Below are positions 60,141-64,000 of a DNA stretch of 64,000 nucleotides, piece after piece. The translations under genes were made by a program, and so were the position numbers. Source of the DNA: Actinoplanes regularis (lineage in GTDB: Bacteria; Actinomycetota; Actinomycetes; Mycobacteriales; Micromonosporaceae). The notes beneath the pieces were generated by a model. That model was not told the origin of the DNA. It worked only from the letters and a program-made list of their open reading frames with translations, and did not search any database. The DNA is taken from contig NZ_FZNR01000008.1 in the NCBI RefSeq assembly GCF_900188005.1, positions 62,001 through 126,000 on the forward strand, read 5' to 3'. Each line of letters opens with the position of its first letter. The stretch's first letter is position 1.

Positions 60141-61589
60141 ATGCAACGCACCCGTCTGCGACTCGCCATCTACTCCACGGCCGCAGTCCTCGCGGTCGGC
60201 GGCGGCATCGGCGCGGCGCTCGCCGCCACCACGAGCAGCGCGGGCAGCCTCACCGCCAGCTTCGTCAAGGAGAGCGACTGGGGCACCGGGTACCAGGCGC
60301 ACTACACGATCACGAACAACACCGGCACCGCGGTGAACGGCTGGCAGCTGGTCTTCGGCCTGCCGGCGACCGCCAAGCTGGGCAGCGCGTGGGACGCCAC
60401 GGTCACCACCAACGGCAACATCGAGACCGCGAAGAACGCCTCGTACAACCCGACCATCCCGGCCGGCGGGTCGGTCACCTTCGGCTTCGTGGTCGCCGGC
60501 CAGGGTGACCCGACGAGCTGCGCGATCAACGGCGCGTCGTGCACCGGCGGTGCCGCGACCACGGCACCCACCGCGGTCCCCACCAAGACCGCGACCACGG
60601 CGCCCACCGCGACCCCCACCAAGACCGCGACCGCCACGCCCACGGCGACCGCCACCAAGACCCCGACCGCGTCGCCGACCGCCAGCCCGACCAGCTCGAA
60701 CGGCTCGTCCAGCGGCGTCCTGGTCGCCCCGTACGTCGACATGGGCGTCCTCTCCAACGGCGGCACGCTCTCGGCGCTCGCGGCCGGCGGCAACGTCAAG
60801 TCGTTCAGCCTGGCCTTTGTCACCGCCTCCGGCTGCAAGGCGAGCTGGTTCGGCGCGTTCGACCCGCGGGCCAAGCAGTTCGCCGACCAGATCAGCGCGG
60901 TCCGCGCGGCCGGCGGTGACGTGAAGGTCTCGTTCGGCGGTGCGACCGGCGTCGAGCTGGCCCAGGCCTGCACCTCGACCAGCGCGCTGCAGGCCGAGTA
61001 CCAGGCCGTCGTCGACGCGTACAACCTGAAGTACATCGACCTGGACATCGAGGGCGCGGCCTCGGCCGACACCGCCTCGATCGCCCGCCGCTCGACCGCG
61101 CTCGCCGCGCTGCAGAAGGCGAACCCGGGCCTGAAGATCTCGCTGACCCTGCCGGTGCTGCCGGAGGGCCTGACCGGGGACGGCCTGAACGTGGTCAAGT
61201 CGGCCAAGAACGCCGGCGTCGACCTGGACCTGGTCAACATCATGGCGATGGACTACGGCCGCGCCGGCCAGGACTACGGTGACCTCGCGATCCAGGCGGT
61301 CAAGTCCACGAAGGACCAGATCAAGTCGATCTACGGCAACAGCGACGCGGCGGCCTTCAAGATGGTCGGCGTCACCCCGATGATCGGCAAGAACGACGAC
61401 AACGGCACGTTCACCCAGAGCGACGCCCGGGACCTGCTCGCGTTCGCCAACACGAACCACCTCGGCTTCGTCTCCTTCTGGGAGCTGCAGCGGGACAAGA
61501 ACGCCTGCCAGGGCGCGCTCTTCCAGTGCACGAACATCAGCCAGACCGCGTTCGAGTTCTCCAAGATCTTCGCCGGCTTCAAGGGCTGA
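60141..61589 (+). CDS. Secreted CBM2-GH18 chitinase
   Basis: A 482-residue exported enzyme. Signal peptide (1-29, AALAAT cleavage region), CBM2 carbohydrate-binding module (about 35-135) with the Cys127-Cys134 bridge, a Thr/Pro/Ala-rich linker (136-192) and a GH18 domain (193-482). The catalytic DxDxE is Asp300-Leu-Asp302-Ile-Glu304; MAMDYG is the later substrate motif. It should hydrolyse chitin. ATG at 60141. Its promoter carries the repeats noted above; a terminator follows. Confidence 0.93.
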   Translation: MQRTRLRLAIYSTAAVLAVGGGIGAALAATTSSAGSLTASFVKESDWGTGYQAHYTITNNTGTAVNGWQLVFGLPATAKLGSAWDATVTTNGNIETAKNASYNPTIPAGGSVTFGFVVAGQGDPTSCAINGASCTGGAATTAPTAVPTKTATTAPTATPTKTATATPTATATKTPTASPTASPTSSNGSSSGVLVAPYVDMGVLSNGGTLSALAAGGNVKSFSLAFVTASGCKASWFGAFDPRAKQFADQISAVRAAGGDVKVSFGGATGVELAQACTSTSALQAEYQAVVDAYNLKYIDLDIEGAASADTASIARRSTALAALQKANPGLKISLTLPVLPEGLTGDGLNVVKSAKNAGVDLDLVNIMAMDYGRAGQDYGDLAIQAVKSTKDQIKSIYGNSDAAAFKMVGVTPMIGKNDDNGTFTQSDARDLLAFANTNHLGFVSFWELQRDKNACQGALFQCTNISQTAFEFSKIFAGFKG

Positions 61590-61607
61590 GCAAGCCACGC
61601 TGAACAA

Positions 61608-61648
61608 GCGCGGTTCCCGGGCGGACACCCCCGGGGACCGCGCCTTTT
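61608..61648 (+). terminator. Intrinsic terminator after the chitinase
   Basis: A 14-bp stem with one G-T pair (61608-61621 with 61630-61643), an 8-base loop, then TTTT. Confidence 0.88.
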
Positions 61649-61683
61649 CGTACCCCTGATCGGGTTCGTCGGTTGCCGGAAGG

Positions 61684-62298
61684 TCAGGCGAAGCCGCGCC
61701 CGGTCTCGGCGAGCGACTCGCGGGCCAGGTCGTAGAAGCTGACCTCGGGGCGATGCTCCAGCCACACGTTCAACGACACCCGCAGGACCGTCAGGAACGT
61801 CGCGGCGAGCAACTGACTGCGTACCCCCAGGGGGTCGGCCGGGCCCAGGCGGACCGCGAGTTCCGCGGAGATCTCGCGTTCGAGCGCGGCGAACGTCTGC
61901 ACCTGCGCCGCGGCCAGCGATGGATGCCGGCGGACCATCCGGCTGCGCGCGACCCACTCCGGGTCGACGACGCCGAGCCGGCGGTAGAAGATCTCGGCGG
62001 CCGCGCAGAGCGCGACCCATGGCGACTCCGTCGCCGGCCGCTTCCGGAGGATGCCGGCCAGCAGCCGCATCCGCTGCAGGTCGCCGTAGAAGAGGGCCTC
62101 TTCCTTGTTGGCGAAGTAGTTCGAGAAGGTACGCCGGGAGACGCCCGCCTCGTCCGCGATCGCCTCGACCGTGACCTTCTCCGGCCCGTGCTCGAACGCC
62201 AGACGCAGGGACGCCTCGTGCAGCGCCTGCCGGGTCGCCGCCTTCTTCCGCTCCCGAAGTCCGGGTTCGGGCGTCGTGTCCCCCGCAGCCTCGCTCAT
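61684..62298 (-). CDS. TetR/AcrR-family regulator of the adjacent efflux gene
   Basis: A 204-residue TetR-family protein. HTH at about 20-62 (VTVEAIADEAGVSRRTFSNYF); the C-terminal domain is Ala/Leu/Arg-rich and probably binds the pump substrate. ATG at 62298. It is divergent from the MFS gene with the operator described below in the gap, the standard layout of a local repressor. Confidence 0.92.
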   Translation of the reverse strand: MSEAAGDTTPEPGLRERKKAATRQALHEASLRLAFEHGPEKVTVEAIADEAGVSRRTFSNYFANKEEALFYGDLQRMRLLAGILRKRPATESPWVALCAAAEIFYRRLGVVDPEWVARSRMVRRHPSLAAAQVQTFAALEREISAELAVRLGPADPLGVRSQLLAATFLTVLRVSLNVWLEHRPEVSFYDLARESLAETGRGFA

Positions 62299-62343
62299 GC
62301 ACAGAGCGTACCGGCGACGCGTATCACTTCCCGACGGGAAAGT

Positions 62344-62390
62344 TTGCGCACCGGGAACCCCCGAAAGATAGTTGTACGTGGCAACAACTA
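62344..62390 (+). promoter_or_regulatory. Promoter and operator of the MFS gene
   Basis: TTGCGC at 62344-62349 and GATAGT at 62367-62372 with a 17-bp spacer form a -35/-10 pair. The inverted repeat TAGTTGT-N8-ACAACTA (62369-62390, seven-base arms) overlaps the -10, where a TetR repressor would block transcription. Confidence 0.72.
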
Positions 62391-62404
62391 CGTCAGGAGC
62401 CGCC

Positions 62405-63991
62405 TTGACTCACCCCGGTGGCACCCAGCCCGGTGCCATGACCCACCGCGAGATCCTGGAAGCCCTCTCCGGCCTTCTGCTCGTCCTCTTCGTCGCGATG
62501 TCCAGCTCCACCATCGTCTCCACCGCTCTACCGACGATCATCGGTGACCTGAACGGGACGCAGAACCAGTACACCTGGGTCGTCACCGCGACTCTGCTGA
62601 CAGCCACCGCATCCACCCCGATCTGGGGCAAGCTCGCCGACCTCTACAGCAAGAAACTGCTGGTCCAGGTCTCGATCGTGGTGTTCGTACTGGGCTCGAT
62701 CATCGCCGGCCTCACCCAGAACACCGAGCAGCTGATCGCCGCCCGGGCGTTCCAGGGCCTCGGCATGGGCGGCGTGCAGGCGCTGGTCCAGGTCGCCATC
62801 GCGGCGATGATCGCGCCCCGCGAGCGCGGCCGGTACAACGGCTATCTCGGTGGCGTGATGGGCCTGGCCACCGTCGCCGGGCCGCTGCTGGGTGGCGTGA
62901 TCGTGGACACCGACTGGCTCGGCTGGCGCTGGTGCTTCTTCATCGGCATCCCGATCGCGATCCTCGCGCTGATCGTGCTGCAGAAGACCCTGCACCTGCC
63001 GGTCCTCCGCCGGGAGAACGTGAAGATCGACTACCTGGGCGCCACCCTGATCGCGGCCGGCGTCAGCGTCATCCTGATCTGGGTCTCGTTCGTTGACGAC
63101 TCGTTCGCCTGGATCTCCTGGCAGACCCTCGCCATGGTCGGCGGCGGCGTGCTCCTGCTCGCTCTCGCCACGTTCGTCGAGTCGCGGGCCGCCGAGCCGG
63201 TGGTCCCGTTGTCGATCATCCGCCAGCGCACCACCGCCCTGGCCATCCTGGGCAGCCTCGCGGTCGGCATGGCGATGTTCGGCGGTGCCGTCTTCCTCGG
63301 CCAGTACTTCCAGATCGGCCGCGGCTACAGCCCGACCGAGGCCGGCCTGCTCACCATCCCGATGATGTTCGGCCTGGCCTTCGCCTCGACCGTGGCCGGA
63401 CGGCTGATCACCAAGAGCGGCAACATCAAGCCGTACGTGGTGGTCGGAACGATCATCCTGGTCGGCGGCTTCGGCAGCCTCTCGGTGCTCGACCACGACA
63501 CCTCGCTCTGGTACGTCGGCGGCGCGATGTTCCTGGTCGGCGCCGGGGTCGGCATGTCGATGCAGAACCTGGTGCTGGCCGTGCAGAACACCGTCGCGCT
63601 CAAGGACATCGGCGCGGCCAGCTCGACCGTGGCGTTCTTCCGCTCGCTCGGCGGCACGATCGGGGTCTCGGTGCTCGGCGCGGTCCTGGCCCACCGGGTC
63701 GCCGACTCGATGACCGAACAACTCACCGCGATGGGCGTGCACTCGACCGGCACCGGATCCGGGGTCAGCGCTCTCAACCTGGGCAGCCTGCCGCCGGCGA
63801 TCCAGCACGTCGTGCGGGTGGCCTACGGCGACGCGACCGGGCACATCTTCCTGATCTCGATGTTCATCGCGGTGGTCGGGGTGATCGCGGCGGTCGCGAT
63901 GAAGCCGACCAAGCTGCGCAGCACGGTCGACCTGGCCGCCCCGAAGCCGGCCGAGCCCGAGCCGGCCGCAGCCGCGGTGACCCAGGGCTGA
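62405..63991 (+). CDS. MFS drug-efflux transporter, DHA2 family (14 TM)
   Basis: A 528-residue proton-coupled exporter of the EmrB/QacA type with about 14 helices. TM1 carries SSSTIVSTALPTIIGDL (motif D1-like), motif A appears as GKLADLYSKK, and motif C as GVMGLATVAGPLLGG. TTG at 62405 with AGGAG five bases upstream is the best start, since an upstream TTG at 62372 lies in the operator. The protein is complete; the Pro/Ala-rich tail ends 9 bp before the window end. Drug identity unknown. Confidence 0.92.
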   Translation: MTHPGGTQPGAMTHREILEALSGLLLVLFVAMSSSTIVSTALPTIIGDLNGTQNQYTWVVTATLLTATASTPIWGKLADLYSKKLLVQVSIVVFVLGSIIAGLTQNTEQLIAARAFQGLGMGGVQALVQVAIAAMIAPRERGRYNGYLGGVMGLATVAGPLLGGVIVDTDWLGWRWCFFIGIPIAILALIVLQKTLHLPVLRRENVKIDYLGATLIAAGVSVILIWVSFVDDSFAWISWQTLAMVGGGVLLLALATFVESRAAEPVVPLSIIRQRTTALAILGSLAVGMAMFGGAVFLGQYFQIGRGYSPTEAGLLTIPMMFGLAFASTVAGRLITKSGNIKPYVVVGTIILVGGFGSLSVLDHDTSLWYVGGAMFLVGAGVGMSMQNLVLAVQNTVALKDIGAASSTVAFFRSLGGTIGVSVLGAVLAHRVADSMTEQLTAMGVHSTGTGSGVSALNLGSLPPAIQHVVRVAYGDATGHIFLISMFIAVVGVIAAVAMKPTKLRSTVDLAAPKPAEPEPAAAAVTQG

Positions 63992-64000
63992 TCACCGGCG

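Overview
The window is a GC-rich chromosomal segment (GC well above 65% by eye, many GTG/TTG starts, strong third-position GC) from a filamentous actinobacterium. A WhiB-family regulator, a conservon (kinase-like protein, roadblock, DUF742, GTPase), a Get3-like ATPase pair, a PASTA-bearing class A PBP and many TetR/secreted-polymer genes point to Actinomycetia. The Micromonosporaceae (Actinoplanes-like) are my best guess, but no rRNA marker is present to settle the genus. I see no prophage, insertion sequence, CRISPR array or integrase: this looks like ordinary core chromosome with some accessory secreted or regulatory genes.

Layout. 0.1-6.3 kb (minus): a tightly overlapped operon DUF4177 - RidA - MBL hydrolase - class III cyclase fused to an AAA/TPR module - Ser/Thr kinase. 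6.4-14.1 kb: a repeat-bearing membrane protein, two Get3/ArsA-like ATPases, convergent wblA, divergent PASTA PBP (ponA2 type), YqeY and a metallophosphoesterase; this is the locus known around whiB4/ponA2 in mycobacteria and wblA in streptomycetes. 14.1-22.4 kb: tRNA-Pro, pyrE, lysC-asd plus a coupled Cys-rich protein, leuA with a possible leader peptide/hairpin, and a secreted HNH-type nuclease lipoprotein coupled to a small protein. 22.4-28.5 kb (minus): a complete peptide ABC importer (order C-A-B-D-F). 28.9-33.5 kb (minus): dnaX - ybaB - recR with SRP RNA upstream; dnaX has a long repeat-rich tail and a 60-bp minisatellite sits after it. 33.6-35.3 kb: two tRNA-Ser genes, a STAS protein and non-coding DNA. 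35.4-46.7 kb: deoD, tadA with its partner (tadA carries an unusual 24-bp repeat insertion), tyrA, DinB, mtnA, M48 peptidase, a HhH-PHP protein and a DUF885 peptidase-like protein. 47.1-53.7 kb: an extended conservon of six genes. 54.0-58.2 kb: glycosyltransferase - UDP-GlcNAc 2-epimerase - DUF2334 deacetylase-like operon, probably for an extracellular aminosugar polymer. 58.3-64 kb: SnoaL-like protein, dienelactone hydrolase, TetR, a CBM2-GH18 secreted chitinase, and a TetR/MFS efflux pair with a clear inverted-repeat operator.

How it works together. Amino-acid biosynthesis (lysC-asd, leuA, tyrA), nucleotide metabolism (pyrE, deoD, mtnA) and DNA/tRNA housekeeping (dnaX-ybaB-recR, tadA, SRP RNA, tRNAs) are interleaved with signalling blocks (kinase/cyclase, wblA, conservon, STAS) and secreted polymer enzymes. 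The most interesting points are the extended conservon with duplicated linear motifs in the CvnA tail, the TadA insertion built from repeats of its own conserved strand, the leuA leader, and several in-frame minisatellites. All functional statements are from sequence reading alone; no database search was run.
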